In this document: positions 25,294-34,427 of the stretch, in pieces
Layout of the letters: every line of letters starts with the position of its first letter
Numbering within the stretch: the first letter of the stretch is position 1
NCBI GenBank assembly: GCA_045590215.1
Contig: JAZNQO010000017.1
Location: 1-64,000, forward strand
Source: RUG563 sp045590215
GTDB lineage: Bacteria > Bacillota > Clostridia > Christensenellales > Aristaeellaceae
Length of the DNA: 64,000 nucleotides
Direction: 5' to 3'
Notes under the pieces: model-generated
Databases searched by the model: none
Told to the model about the DNA's origin: nothing
What the model saw: the letters and a program-made list of their open reading frames with translations, nothing else
Program-made: the position numbers and the translations under genes

Positions 25294-26505
25294 TTACTCC
25301 GTTTCTATGTTCTCAAAGAAATCGTTCTTTTCCACGTCTTCGCCCACGGTGGTATGGGCGAGGCCGAAGCGATAGCAGGAATAATCGCTGTCCCGTGGTT
25401 CCACGGTGAAAAGCTCAAATTCGCCGGTTTCCTTATTCTTCTGTCCCTGATCGTGCTGGGAGAAGTGCCAGCGATAGCCTTCCAAGGCCATTTCATAGCC
25501 CGTTTTGCCATCGAAAGCGGCAAGGGGCTGATCCCAGTCCATTTCGATCTGATTTTTGGGATAGAGATGCAGATACAGCTTTTTCACTTCCCAAGTGCCA
25601 TGCTTTGCGGCCAAATCTGTATATTTGGAGGCATCAGCGGCGGTTTTGATGCAGTTTTGCATGGCATCGGCGCAGGTTTTGTGTGCGCCGTGGCCATATT
25701 CGCCGTTCACGTCATGGGTGATGACCACGTCGGGCTTGAAGCGGCGCAGCTGCTCCACCAAGAATTTATTGGTGGCCCCTTTGCCCCATGCGTCATAGAT
25801 GGTGGCCACTTTGGTGGAATACTTATCCCAGAAATCGTTGATGACGGGATAGGTTTTCACGCCGCAGGCCCACAGACCGTTGAGCAGCTCGCTTCTGCGC
25901 TCCATGAGGTTGCAGGTCATATAAACGACCACCACATCCATCTGCTTTTCCCCGGCATAATAGGGAATGGCTCCGCCAAAGAACAGCATCTCGTCGTCGG
26001 GATGGGCCGAGAGCAAAAGCAAATCCGCCTTTTCGGGGGCAGGCTGCCAAAACTGGACGGTGGAAGGCAGATCCCCTTCGCCGTAAACGAACAATTCCCC
26101 GATGCAAAGGGTGGTTTGCTTGGAAGAAACGGGCAGGATACGAATCTGCTTTTCCCCTTCCAGCGGCGCAAACTCATGGGCATAGAGCCCTTCGCTCTCA
26201 TAAACTGTTACCCATTCGCCGTTGCGGCGTGCCTGCACCTGCCAAGGGGTCAGCTTATCCCCAAAGCAGACATAGACGCCATGAATAGGGGTATCCTTCG
26301 GGGCTTTTACGGTAACGGAAGGGTTTTTCATTTTGTTGCTCAGATAGATGGTGTGCCAATCCCTATCATAGATGCGATCCAGCGTTTTATACTTGCCGGG
26401 GGAGAGGGTGAGCTCACAATCGGCGGTGATATCCTTGGCTTCTTCCGCCAAGGCCGGCAGGCAGCACAAAAGCACAAGCAAAAGCAGCAGCAAAAACTTT
26501 TTCAT
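25294..26505 (-). CDS. Exported PIG-L (LmbE-type) deacetylase
   Basis: 403 residues. Sec signal 1-20 (ALA-EE). Residues about 27-145 form a beta-sandwich that recalls F5/8 (discoidin) sugar-binding modules. The deacetylase domain follows: AHPDDE (167-172) and THDVNGEYGHGAH (263-275), giving the Asp, His and His zinc ligands of the PIG-L superfamily. It should remove N-acetyl groups from GlcNAc-containing glycans or glycolipids outside the membrane. Ends in an acidic tail. Monocistronic; terminator not clear, and the start region at 26505 adjoins a terminator of the IspH-S1 gene. Confidence 0.88.
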   Translation of the reverse strand: MKKFLLLLLLVLLCCLPALAEEAKDITADCELTLSPGKYKTLDRIYDRDWHTIYLSNKMKNPSVTVKAPKDTPIHGVYVCFGDKLTPWQVQARRNGEWVTVYESEGLYAHEFAPLEGEKQIRILPVSSKQTTLCIGELFVYGEGDLPSTVQFWQPAPEKADLLLLSAHPDDEMLFFGGAIPYYAGEKQMDVVVVYMTCNLMERRSELLNGLWACGVKTYPVINDFWDKYSTKVATIYDAWGKGATNKFLVEQLRRFKPDVVITHDVNGEYGHGAHKTCADAMQNCIKTAADASKYTDLAAKHGTWEVKKLYLHLYPKNQIEMDWDQPLAAFDGKTGYEMALEGYRWHFSQHDQGQKNKETGEFELFTVEPRDSDYSCYRFGLAHTTVGEDVEKNDFFENIETE

Positions 26506-26516
26506 AAGGCCTCCGA

Positions 26517-26565
26517 AAAGAACAGGGCTGCCCCTGCGGACGATATGCCCGGCATGACAGCCCTG
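26517..26565 (-). terminator. Probable terminator of the IspH-S1 gene
   Basis: Minus-strand hairpin with CAGGGCTG arms (26565-26558 with 26530-26523) and a T-rich tail, between the stop of the gene at 26588 and the start of the PIG-L gene. Confidence 0.55.
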
Positions 26566-26587
26566 CTTTTTGAAATTTCAGATGGAA

Positions 26588-28609
26588 TTATTCTTCCACG
26601 AGAGCTTCAACAGCTTCTTCCACGGCTTCTTCAGCGTAAACTTCTTCCGCTTCGCCGGGGATTTCCATGTTGTCGCTTTCTTCAAAGGCGTTATCGGCCA
26701 GAGCTTCACGAACGCTCAGACTGATGCGCTTGGCTTCGGGATCCACAGCCAGCACCTTCACATTGACCAGCTGGCCAACGCTCAGCACGTCTTCTACCTT
26801 TGCGACTCTGGTCAGGGCGCACTGGGAAATGTGAACCAGACCGTCAACACCGGGTTCCAGTTCAATGAAAGCACCGAAGGGACGGATGCGGACGACTTCA
26901 CGTTCCAGAATCAGGCCCACGGGATACTTTTCTTCGATGTTGTCCCAGGGCTTGGGCTGCAGCTGCTTGTAGCCAAGCTGGATGCGTTCACGATCACGAT
27001 CCAGAGACAGAACCTTTACTTCCACTTCCTGGTTGATCTGCAGCACGTCAGAGGGATGGCCAACGCGGCTCCAGGCCAGATCCGTGATATGGATGAGGCC
27101 GTCCACGCCGCCCAGATCCACAAAAGCACCGAAATCAGCAAAGCGGCGCACGATACCGGTGATGGTTTCGCCTTCCGTAAGCTTTTCCCAAGCGGCAGCC
27201 TTCTTGGCGGCGTTTTCTTCTTCCACCACCTGCTTGCGGCTGGCCACGATGCGCTTCTTCTGCTTGTCAACGTCGATGATCTTCAGCTTCATTTCCTGAC
27301 CCACGAACTGGCCGATCTTTTCAACATAACGGCTGGCCAGCTGGGAAGCGGGAACGAAAGCACGGATGCCGCCTTCGATGGTGGCCAGCAGGCCACCCTT
27401 AACGGCTTCCTTGCCCACGGCGTCGATGTATTCGTTGTTTTCAAACTTAACCATCAGCGCATCCCAAGCCTTGCGGTTTACGATGTTGCGCTGAGAAAGC
27501 AGGACGTTGCCTTCGCCATCATTAACCTTGACGACCTCAACTTCAATTTCGTCGCCCATTTTTACGTCCTTGTCCACCAGGTCGGCTTTCTTAATGAGCC
27601 CATCAGACTTATAACCGATGTTGACGCAAACTTCGTCTTCGGTGATCTGGACGACCGTGCCGGTAACCGTCTGGCCGTTGTGAATACGGACAACAGTCTT
27701 TTCGATGTCTTCCATCGTGAGCACGGGGGTATCATTGGTGACGGGTTCCTGAAGGGTTTCCTGGTCGATGTGTTCCATGTCGTTCATGCGTGTGACAACC
27801 TCCTTAAATGACCAATCCGGTGTGGATGCGCCGGCGGCTATTCCTATGTATTCCGTGTGGATATTTCCAAAGTGCGGCGGTATTTCCGCAGCACGTTCCA
27901 CCAAACAGGTGCGTGGGCAAAGGGCCTTGCAGGCTTCATAGAGCTTGCGAGTGTTGGCACTCATTCTGCTGCCCACAACAATCATGGCATCTGCCTTTTT
28001 TGCCAGCTCTCTTGCCGCTTCCTGGCGGCGGGCCGTGGCGAGGCAGATGGTGCATTTTTTTTCAAGATGTTGGATTTTTGTTTCCAGGATGCCGGTGATG
28101 CTCTCCCAGCGTTCCATGGGAAAAGTGGTCTGGGAAACGCAGAGGGCGTTTTCCATTTCCGGCAGGGCAAGGGCGTCTCCCTCGTTTTCGATGATGTGAC
28201 ATTCCCCGTGGCACCAGCCGGCCGTGCCTTGCACTTCCGGGTGCTCCCTTTCGCCAATCAGCAGAACCGGAAGCGCACTTTGCGCCACGATCTGATGCAG
28301 AGCTTTGACATAGGTGCAGGTGCAGTCTCTGATATCCAGCCCCTGCCTTTCGCAGGCGGCGTACACATCCGGGCTTACGCCGTGGCTTCTTAGCAGCATA
28401 ATGCCGTTTTCTGCCTGCCCAATATCGGTCACCTGCCGCACGCCTTTTTCCGCAAGGGCGGCGGTGGCCTGGGGGTTATGGATGAGAGCACCCAGCGAAT
28501 AGCAGGGAATCCCTTTTTGCAGAGCCTCCTCCGCCGCCAGATGTGCCATTTCCATGGCCTTTCTTACCCCGGCGCAATAACCGGCGTGTGCTGCGAGAAC
28601 ACAAGGCAT
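26588..28609 (-). CDS. ispH: Fusion of 4-hydroxy-3-methylbut-2-enyl diphosphate reductase (IspH) and ribosomal S1-type protein
   Basis: 673 residues. Residues 1-283 are IspH, the last MEP-pathway enzyme for isoprenoid precursors: Fe-S Cys12 (AGYCAGV), Cys98 (DCTCTY) and Cys189 (TICLATARRQ), with His44 and His76 of the substrate pocket. A linker leads to four S1 OB-fold domains (about 305-375, 405-460, 480-545, 563-632) and an acidic tail, resembling a shortened ribosomal protein S1. This natural fusion is known in Clostridia and probably supplies both functions. The start has GGGGTGG about 9 bases upstream; a TAG lies 3 codons earlier, so this ATG is fixed. No clear promoter was found in the 176 bases up to the divergent rimP promoter. 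Confidence 0.95.
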   Translation of the reverse strand: MPCVLAAHAGYCAGVRKAMEMAHLAAEEALQKGIPCYSLGALIHNPQATAALAEKGVRQVTDIGQAENGIMLLRSHGVSPDVYAACERQGLDIRDCTCTYVKALHQIVAQSALPVLLIGEREHPEVQGTAGWCHGECHIIENEGDALALPEMENALCVSQTTFPMERWESITGILETKIQHLEKKCTICLATARRQEAARELAKKADAMIVVGSRMSANTRKLYEACKALCPRTCLVERAAEIPPHFGNIHTEYIGIAAGASTPDWSFKEVVTRMNDMEHIDQETLQEPVTNDTPVLTMEDIEKTVVRIHNGQTVTGTVVQITEDEVCVNIGYKSDGLIKKADLVDKDVKMGDEIEVEVVKVNDGEGNVLLSQRNIVNRKAWDALMVKFENNEYIDAVGKEAVKGGLLATIEGGIRAFVPASQLASRYVEKIGQFVGQEMKLKIIDVDKQKKRIVASRKQVVEEENAAKKAAAWEKLTEGETITGIVRRFADFGAFVDLGGVDGLIHITDLAWSRVGHPSDVLQINQEVEVKVLSLDRDRERIQLGYKQLQPKPWDNIEEKYPVGLILEREVVRIRPFGAFIELEPGVDGLVHISQCALTRVAKVEDVLSVGQLVNVKVLAVDPEAKRISLSVREALADNAFEESDNMEIPGEAEEVYAEEAVEEAVEALVEE

Positions 28610-28785
28610 CCTCTTCTACCACCCCAAAATTGAGCTAATATGAAAGTATTCGCTGTTTCTCCTGTTTTTCCTGCTGAAAAAAATAATTTTTTCATATTTT
28701 TATGAACTTTTTTTCAAAAAGCATAATTTGCGGGAAAAGAAGGGAAAAGAGCAGGTTTTGCAAGGCTTTTTTGGCAAAAACAGGC

Positions 28786-28814
28786 TTGTATTTTTGCCCT
28801 TCGTGTGGTATACT
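28786..28814 (+). promoter_or_regulatory. Promoter of the rimP-nusA-infB operon
   Basis: TTGTAT (28786-28791), a 17-base spacer and TATACT (28809-28814) with a TGn extended -10. The start point would leave an untranslated leader of about 210 bases before rimP, which contains the structured region below. The space from 28610 to 28785 is AT-rich and shows no gene. Confidence 0.75.
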
Positions 28815-28911
28815 AACTCCGTGGTGCGCTTTGGCGTGCCTGTGCTGTCGTGGAAAGGAAACGGCAGGTACGGAAAATGAAATGTGTCCTTGAAGAAAGA
28901 AGGGTTTAACG

Positions 28912-29000
28912 AAGAGTGGGAACGGCAATGCACAGCTTTGGGAAGCGGAGGTTTATTCCGCATCCGGCAAAGGCGATGTGTTGCGGTTGAGCCCACTCTT
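28912..29000 (+). promoter_or_regulatory. Structured 5' leader of the rimP operon
   Basis: AAGAGTGGG (28912-28920) pairs perfectly with CCCACTCTT (28992-29000) around an inner domain that contains another stem (28945-28949 with 28957-28961). The outer helix is followed by TTTATGTATTTTC and then the rimP SD. Leaders of this sort ahead of rimP/nusA operons are common in Firmicutes and are candidates for feedback by NusA or another operon product. It may be an attenuator; the exact class was not identified. Confidence 0.55.
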
Positions 29001-29031
29001 TATGTATTTTCAGCCGGAAAAGGAGAACGAT

Positions 29032-29511
29032 ATGCCCCCCAAAAACGCCAACATGCAAAAGATTACAGCTATTTGTGAACGCTTCGCCGCAAAACTGGAA
29101 TATTATCTGTGCGACGTAGCCATAGAAAAGGAACCCACCGGCCGGTACCTTCGCATTTATATTGACAAAGACAGCGGCATTACGCTGGATGACTGCGAAA
29201 AATATCATCGGGCGGTGCAGGCATCTCTGGAAGATTATGATTATGATTTTCTGGAGGTTTGCTCTCCGGGCATTGACAGGCCCATCAAAAACCAGCGGGA
29301 TATTGATATGTCCATCGGGCTGGAAGTGGCGGCCAAGCTCTATAAGCCGCTGAACGGGCAAAAGACGGTGCAGGGTGCACTGGTGAGGATGGATGAAAAC
29401 GAAGTGGTGATCCTCTGCGGGGAAGAAGAAATTGCAATGCCTCGCAAGAGCGTGGCGCAGGTGCGGCTGGTGCCGGACCTGAGTGCCTTGGACGAAGAAG
29501 AAACTTTTTGA
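29032..29511 (+). CDS. rimP: Ribosome maturation factor RimP
   Basis: 159 residues. The N-terminal KH-like half has YLRIYIDKDSGITLDDCEKYHRAVQ and LEVCSPGIDRPIKNQ, the classic RimP blocks, and the C-terminal half is the SH3-like domain. It helps 30S subunit maturation, binding 16S rRNA with S12. Start at 29032 has AAAAGGAG 7 bases upstream; the frame is open a further 18 codons without a good SD. It is the first gene of the operon that continues to truB. Confidence 0.95.
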   Translation: MPPKNANMQKITAICERFAAKLEYYLCDVAIEKEPTGRYLRIYIDKDSGITLDDCEKYHRAVQASLEDYDYDFLEVCSPGIDRPIKNQRDIDMSIGLEVAAKLYKPLNGQKTVQGALVRMDENEVVILCGEEEIAMPRKSVAQVRLVPDLSALDEEETF

Positions 29512-29540
29512 AATTTATAGAAAGCAGGGGTTAAGAAACA

Positions 29541-30725
29541 ATGGCAGCTCGCAAGTCTGAAATGTTTGAAGCAATCGAAAATCTGGCCAAGGCAAAGGAT
29601 ATCAATGCCGAGCAGATTATTTCCGCCGTGGAAGAAGGTTGCAAGGCCGCTTACCGCAAGTATGCAAAATATTCCTCCGCCCAGAACGAGGCTGCTTCCA
29701 CCAATCTTTCCGTGGTGATGAGCCGGGAACACGATATCCAGATTTTCGCCCGCAAGGTGGTTGTGGATGTGGTGGAAGACGAAAATCAGCAGATGACGCT
29801 GGAAGACGCCCGGAAAATCCGCCCCAATTATGAACTGGGCGATATCGTGGAAATCGAAGTGACGCCCCGTGATTTTGGCCGTGTGGCCGCCCAGACCGCA
29901 AAGCAGGTGATTCTCCAGCGCATGCGTGAACTGGAAAAGGGAAAAATTTACGACGAATACATCGAAAAAGAAAATGAAATCCTCACCGGCATTGTGGATC
30001 GGGTGGATAACGATAACGTGTATGTGGAGCTGGGTGCTACCCGTGGCGTGCTGAACAAGAGCGAGTTCATGCCCGGCGAAGAATACCGCCCCGGCGATCA
30101 TATCAAGGTGTATGTGCTGCAGGTGTATCGTGCAGGCCGGGAAGCGGCAGGCCCCCAAGTGGCGGTCAGCCGTGTGCATACGGGCCTTGTAAAGCGTCTG
30201 TTTGAAATGGAAGTGCCGGAAATTGCTACCGGTATCGTGCAGATCAAGTCCATCGCCCGTGAAGCAGGCAGCCGCACCAAGATTGCCGTGGCTTCCTCCG
30301 ATGCTGCTATCGACCCCGTGGGTGCCTGCGTGGGCCCCCGTGGCATCCGTGTGGATAAAGTGGTTAGCGAGCTGAAAAACGAAAAAATCGACATCATCAA
30401 ATGGAGCGCAGACCCGGCAGAATTCGTGGCCAACGCTCTGAACCCTGCCCATGTGATGAGCGTGTATGTATCCGAAAAGGAAAAGATTTGCCGGGTGATC
30501 GTGATGGATAATCAGCTGTCGCTGGCCATCGGCAAGGAAGGGCAGAACGCACGCCTGGCCGCCAAGCTGACGGGATGGAAGATTGACATTAAATCCCAGA
30601 CCCAGGCTGCCGAGCTGATGCAGATGGATCTGCCGGAGTTGAAGATGGGCGATGGTCAGGTGATCGCCGATGAATACGACGAAGACGATTATCTGCTGCC
30701 CGATCTGGATGACGATATCGAATAA
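29541..30725 (+). CDS. nusA: Transcription termination/antitermination factor NusA
   Basis: 394 residues: N-terminal RNA-polymerase-binding domain (LAKAKDINAEQIISAVEEGCKAAYRKY), an S1 domain (about 138-205), then KH1 and KH2 (VGACVGPRGIRVDKVVSEL and LSLAIGKEGQNARLAAKLTGWKIDI). It lacks the acidic repeats of the E. coli protein, as in other Firmicutes. The short acidic tail (DEDDYLLPDLDDDIE) is extra. It controls pausing and termination and may regulate its own operon through the leader. SD-like GCAGGGG is 8-12 bases before the ATG. Confidence 0.97.
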   Translation: MAARKSEMFEAIENLAKAKDINAEQIISAVEEGCKAAYRKYAKYSSAQNEAASTNLSVVMSREHDIQIFARKVVVDVVEDENQQMTLEDARKIRPNYELGDIVEIEVTPRDFGRVAAQTAKQVILQRMRELEKGKIYDEYIEKENEILTGIVDRVDNDNVYVELGATRGVLNKSEFMPGEEYRPGDHIKVYVLQVYRAGREAAGPQVAVSRVHTGLVKRLFEMEVPEIATGIVQIKSIAREAGSRTKIAVASSDAAIDPVGACVGPRGIRVDKVVSELKNEKIDIIKWSADPAEFVANALNPAHVMSVYVSEKEKICRVIVMDNQLSLAIGKEGQNARLAAKLTGWKIDIKSQTQAAELMQMDLPELKMGDGQVIADEYDEDDYLLPDLDDDIE

Positions 30726-30743
30726 GCGATCAAGGAGACATCC

Positions 30744-31031
30744 ATGAAAGAAAGAAAAACGCCCATGCGTATGTGCGTCGGCTGCCGGGAAATGCAGCCC
30801 AAGAAGAGCCTGATTCGTGTGGTGCGCTCTCCGGAAGGCGTCGTTTCCATGGACATTACGGGGCGCAAGCCCGGTCGGGGTGCCTATGTGTGCAAGAATG
30901 CCCAGTGCCTGCAAAAAGCACTGAAGCAAAAGCAGCTGGAAAGGGCCTTCTCCTGTACGCTGGGGGAAGAAACCCATCAGGCACTGATGAAAGAGCTGAG
31001 CCAGCTGGAGGCAGCAGATGGCGAAGATTGA
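30744..31031 (+). CDS. rnpM: RNase P modulator RnpM (YlxR, DUF448)
   Basis: 95 residues with the YlxR fold: MRMCVGCREMQPKKSLIRVVRS, GRKPGRGAYVCKNAQCLQKA. This is a small RNA-binding protein reported to bind RNase P RNA in Bacillus. It overlaps the next gene by 14 bases and lies 18 bases after nusA; the position between nusA and rplGA is conserved across Firmicutes. Confidence 0.95.
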   Translation: MKERKTPMRMCVGCREMQPKKSLIRVVRSPEGVVSMDITGRKPGRGAYVCKNAQCLQKALKQKQLERAFSCTLGEETHQALMKELSQLEAADGED

Positions 31032-31332
31032 AGGGCTGCTGGGGCTGGCCATGCGGGCCGGGCAGCTGACCGTGGGGGCGGATTTGACCCTCCGGGAAAT
31101 CAAGGCCGGGAAGGCGGCACTGGTGCTGATGGATGCGCAGGCATCAGAAAACACCAAAAAGAAGCTGCAGGACGCCTGTGCTTTTCGCCGGGTGCCCCTG
31201 CATATCATGGAAGCAGGCCTGATCGACGCAGCCTGCGGCAGGGAAGGCAGAATGGCGGCTGCCCTGAAAAAAGGCAGCATGGCTGGGCAGATTTCCCAGA
31301 TGCTTAATCAAGCGGAAAACACACTGACATAA
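31018..31332 (+). CDS. rplGA: L7Ae/L30e-type K-turn RNA-binding protein (YlxQ)
   Basis: 104 residues with the L7Ae fold: GLLGLAMRAGQLTVGADLTLREI and KAALVLMDAQASENTKKKLQDAC. Members bind K-turns in RNA; in Bacillus YlxQ's role is not fully known. It starts within rnpM (14-base overlap), typical translational coupling. Followed by infB after 40 bases. Confidence 0.94.
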   Translation: MAKIEGLLGLAMRAGQLTVGADLTLREIKAGKAALVLMDAQASENTKKKLQDACAFRRVPLHIMEAGLIDAACGREGRMAAALKKGSMAGQISQMLNQAENTLT

Positions 31333-31372
31333 ATTCAATTCAAGGCCGATATGGCGGGGGTGCAAGCATCGA

Positions 31373-34153
31373 ATGACCAAGGTAAAACTGGCAGAAGCTA
31401 CAAAAGAAATCAATCAGCAGTCCGGTGTAATGCTGGAAGAAGCAGCGCACATCAAGCGCAATATTGATGTGCTCATGCAGGCTCTGCGTAAGCAGGAAGC
31501 CCGCTTCCAGCGTGAACAGGAAGAAGAACAGGCTCGCAAGAAGCAGGAAGAGCAAAAGCTTCTTTCCCAGCAGCATGCCAAGGCCTGGACCATGCCGGAT
31601 GAGGAGGAAGCAGCCCCCAAGGAAGAAGCTGCCCCCCAGAAGGAAGAAGCCAAGGCTGAAAAAGCAGAAAAGAAGGAAAAGGTTGAAAAGCCTGCTGAAA
31701 AGCCTGTGGAAAAAGCAGCTGAAAAGGCAGAAGAAAAGCCTGTGCCTGTTCAGGAAGAAAAGGCAGAGGAAAAGCCTGCCGAAAAGGCTGAAAAGCCCGA
31801 AAAGAAAGAAGAAAAGCCTGTGCCTGCCAAGGCAGAGGATGCAAAGCCTGCCCAGAAGCAGGCCGCAGTGCCTAATGAAAAGCAGCCTGTGAAGCCTGCA
31901 CCCCGGCAATTGCCTGCCCAGCAGGGTCAGCAGCCCCGGCCCCAGGGTCCCTATGGCCGTCCTGCCAATCCCCAAGGCGGGCAGCAGTTTGGCCGCCCTG
32001 CCAACCAGCAGGGACCCTATGGCCGTCCTGCTAATCCCCAGGGCGGGCAGCAGTTTGGCCGTCCGGCCAATGCCCAAGGCGGCCAGCAGTTTGGCCGTCC
32101 GGCAGGCGGTGCGTCCCGTCCCCAGCAGGGCGGCAATCGTCCCATGGGCGGTGGTGCCGGCCGCAGCCGTGGGCCGGAACTGGTGCCTGTGGTGGAAAAA
32201 GAGCGGGTCAGCAATTATGACCCCAACAAAAAGCAGTATCTGCGCCAGCATGACCCGGAACACGTTTCCAAGAACCGCAAGCAGCTGCAAAAAGAAGCCT
32301 TCAACGGCTATGGTGATGATGAAACCATCCGTGGCGGCAAGAAAGCCCGCTCCAAGAAGCAGCAGCCTTCTGCCCAGCAGATGATGGCCCCCATCAAGAT
32401 TGATAAGGCCTATATGACGGCAGAAACCATCACCGTAAAAGATATGACGGAACGCATCGGTAAGCCGGCCGGTGAAATCCTGAAAAAGCTTTTGATGCTG
32501 GGCATCATGGCCAATATCAACAGCGAGCTGGATTTCGATACCGCTTCTTTGGTCTGCTCCGAATTTGATGTGGAGCTGGAAATGAAGCTGGACAAGACGG
32601 CAGAAGACGTATTGTCTGACATCAATGTGGAAGACAAGGAAGAAGATTTGGTGGGCCGTCCCCCGGTTATTACCATCATGGGTCACGTTGACCACGGCAA
32701 GACGTCTCTCCTTGACTATATCCGCAAGGCGCATGTGACCAATACCGAAGCCGGCGGCATCACCCAGCACATTGGTGCTTATACCGTGAAGCTGAATGGC
32801 CGTCAGATTACTTTCCTGGATACCCCCGGCCACGAGGCCTTTACTGCCATGCGTATGCGTGGTACCCAGGCGACGGACATTGCCGTGCTGGTTGTGGCGG
32901 CAGACGACGGCGTAATGCCCCAGACCGTGGAATCCATTAACCATGCCAAGGCTGCCGGTGTGCCCATCGTGGTGGCTATCAATAAGATGGATAAGCCCAC
33001 CGCCAACCCCGACCGCATCATGCAGGATTTGACCAAGTATGAGCTGATCCCCGAAGACTGGGGCGGCGAAACCATCATGGTGCCTGTTTCTGCTTTGACC
33101 GGTCAGGGCGTGGACGACCTGCTGGAAATGATTCTTCTGCAGGCTGACGTGCAGCAGCTGCGTGCCAACCCCGACCGTATGGCGACGGGCGTTATCATCG
33201 AAGCGAAGCTTGATAAGGCAAGGGGTCCCTTGGCCACCGTGCTGATCCAGAACGGCACATTGAAGGTTGGCGATAATATCGTGGCCGGTATGGCTTCCGG
33301 CCGTGTGCGTGCCATGCTTAATGACCGTGGCGAACGTGTGCAGTCCGCCGGGCCTTCCACCCCCGTGGAAATTTCCGGCTTCACCGAAGTGCCCCAGGCC
33401 GGCGATGAAATGATGGCCGTGAAGGACGATCATCTGTCTCGTCAGGTGGCGCAGGAACGCAAGGATAAGTTGAAGGCGTCCCGTGTGGCTTCCTCTGCCA
33501 AGGTGTCCTTGGATAACCTGTTTGCAGGCATTGCCGAGGGCAAGGTGCAGAACCTGAACATCATCATCAAGGCCGACGTGCAGGGCTCTGTGGAAGCTGT
33601 GAAGCAGGCTTTGGAAAAGCTCTCCAACGACGAAGTGAAGGTGCGTGTGCTGCATAGTGCCGTGGGTGCTATCACGCAGGACGACGTGAACCTCGCCTCT
33701 GCTTTCAACGCCATCATCATTGGCTTTAACATCCGTCCCGATGCCACGGCCCGTGACGCCGCCGAAAAGGAAGGCGTGGATGTGCGGCTGTACCGCATCA
33801 TCTATCAGGCCATCGAAGACGTGGAAAAGGCTATGAAGGGTCTGCTCGCTCCCGAATTCAAGGAAACGCTGCTGGGCCATGCGCAGGTGCGCAATGTGTT
33901 CAAGATCACCGGTGCAGGCACCATTGGCGGCAGCTATGTTACCGACGGCAAGATGCAGCGTAATGCTTCCGTGCGCCTGCTGCGTGATAATGTGGTTATC
34001 TTTGAAGGCAAGCTCTCTTCCCTGCGCCGTTTCAAGGACGACGTGCGTGAAGTGGCTACCGGCTATGAATGCGGTATCGGTCTGGAAAACTACAACGATA
34101 TCAAGGAAAACGACGTGGTGGAATGCTTCATCATGGAAGAAATTGAGAGATAA
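31373..34153 (+). CDS. infB: Translation initiation factor IF-2
   Basis: 926 residues. The N-terminal 330 are low-complexity: a Lys/Glu/Pro/Ala tract, then repeated GRPANPQGG-like units, as in many IF-2 proteins. Conserved domains follow: IF2_N (about 340-400), the G domain with GHVDHGKTSLLDYI (G1 at about 437), TPGHEAF (G3) and NKMDKP (G4), and domains II-IV to the C-terminus, where EYNDIK-type residues close the fMet-tRNA-binding C2 domain. It brings initiator tRNA to the 30S. The start ATG at 31373 has a GGGGGTG box 11 bases upstream. Followed by a 274-base stretch with repeated hairpins. Confidence 0.97.
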   Translation: MTKVKLAEATKEINQQSGVMLEEAAHIKRNIDVLMQALRKQEARFQREQEEEQARKKQEEQKLLSQQHAKAWTMPDEEEAAPKEEAAPQKEEAKAEKAEKKEKVEKPAEKPVEKAAEKAEEKPVPVQEEKAEEKPAEKAEKPEKKEEKPVPAKAEDAKPAQKQAAVPNEKQPVKPAPRQLPAQQGQQPRPQGPYGRPANPQGGQQFGRPANQQGPYGRPANPQGGQQFGRPANAQGGQQFGRPAGGASRPQQGGNRPMGGGAGRSRGPELVPVVEKERVSNYDPNKKQYLRQHDPEHVSKNRKQLQKEAFNGYGDDETIRGGKKARSKKQQPSAQQMMAPIKIDKAYMTAETITVKDMTERIGKPAGEILKKLLMLGIMANINSELDFDTASLVCSEFDVELEMKLDKTAEDVLSDINVEDKEEDLVGRPPVITIMGHVDHGKTSLLDYIRKAHVTNTEAGGITQHIGAYTVKLNGRQITFLDTPGHEAFTAMRMRGTQATDIAVLVVAADDGVMPQTVESINHAKAAGVPIVVAINKMDKPTANPDRIMQDLTKYELIPEDWGGETIMVPVSALTGQGVDDLLEMILLQADVQQLRANPDRMATGVIIEAKLDKARGPLATVLIQNGTLKVGDNIVAGMASGRVRAMLNDRGERVQSAGPSTPVEISGFTEVPQAGDEMMAVKDDHLSRQVAQERKDKLKASRVASSAKVSLDNLFAGIAEGKVQNLNIIIKADVQGSVEAVKQALEKLSNDEVKVRVLHSAVGAITQDDVNLASAFNAIIIGFNIRPDATARDAAEKEGVDVRLYRIIYQAIEDVEKAMKGLLAPEFKETLLGHAQVRNVFKITGAGTIGGSYVTDGKMQRNASVRLLRDNVVIFEGKLSSLRRFKDDVREVATGYECGIGLENYNDIKENDVVECFIMEEIER

Positions 34154-34167
34154 TAAGTATTTATTTA

Positions 34168-34209
34168 ACGGGAGGGAGATTCTTTGAAGCCAAAGAATCC
34201 CCCTCCCGT
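34168..34209 (+). repeat. Dispersed hairpin repeat, copy 2
   Basis: Stem of ACGGGAGG (34168-34175) with its complement (34202-34209) plus GATTCTTTG (34178-34186) with CAAAGAATC (34191-34199), 4-nt loop. Same G-run then TTCTTT layout as the copies at 23574, 34358 and 63883. It starts 14 bases after infB. Confidence 0.8.
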
Positions 34210-34267
34210 ACCCACCTCAAGAAAGCTGTACCGGATAATTCATTTGGGGTAGAAACACAGCTGTGTG

Positions 34268-34301
34268 CCGGTGAAGCAGGAAAAAATTTTTGCTGCACCG
34301 G
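34268..34301 (+). repeat. Hairpin in the infB-rbfA gap
   Basis: CCGGTG and GCAG (34268-34279) can pair with CTGC-ACCGG (34293-34301) around an A/T-rich inner helix. It lies between two copies of the dispersed repeat. The 274-base gap from 34154 to 34427 contains three hairpins and no gene; transcription must pass it to reach rbfA unless a promoter lies within. Confidence 0.5.
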
Positions 34302-34357
34302 GAAACAATTTGTATTCCCCCTTTTACTCCATCCGGGATTGTTTTCTTTGTATGGGT

Positions 34358-34398
34358 GCGGGAAGGGCTTTCTTTTTCAAAAAGAAAGGTCTTCCCGC
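34358..34398 (+). repeat. Dispersed hairpin repeat, copy 3
   Basis: GCGGGAAG (34358-34365) pairs with CTTCCCGC (34391-34398) and CTTTCTTT (34368-34375) with AAAGAAAG (34381-34388), separated by a two-base mismatch. It lies 30 bases before rbfA; its flank GGGTGCGGG is shared with the copy at 63883. Confidence 0.8.
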
Positions 34399-34427
34399 AA
34401 AAACCTTCCATAAAGAAAGGAACAACA

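Noticed and set aside
31880..32110. Apparent tandem repeats in infB
   Set aside because: They encode low-complexity GRPANPQGG-type units of the IF-2 N-terminus and are not a DNA repeat element.
31340..33880. Long minus-strand frame opposite infB (846 codons)
   Set aside because: It mirrors the codon pattern of infB and encodes low-complexity sequence; infB has all IF-2 motifs, so this is a shadow.
34154..34427. Insertion sequence between infB and rbfA
   Set aside because: There is no transposase frame, and the arms are short local hairpins rather than terminal repeats; treated as dispersed hairpins.
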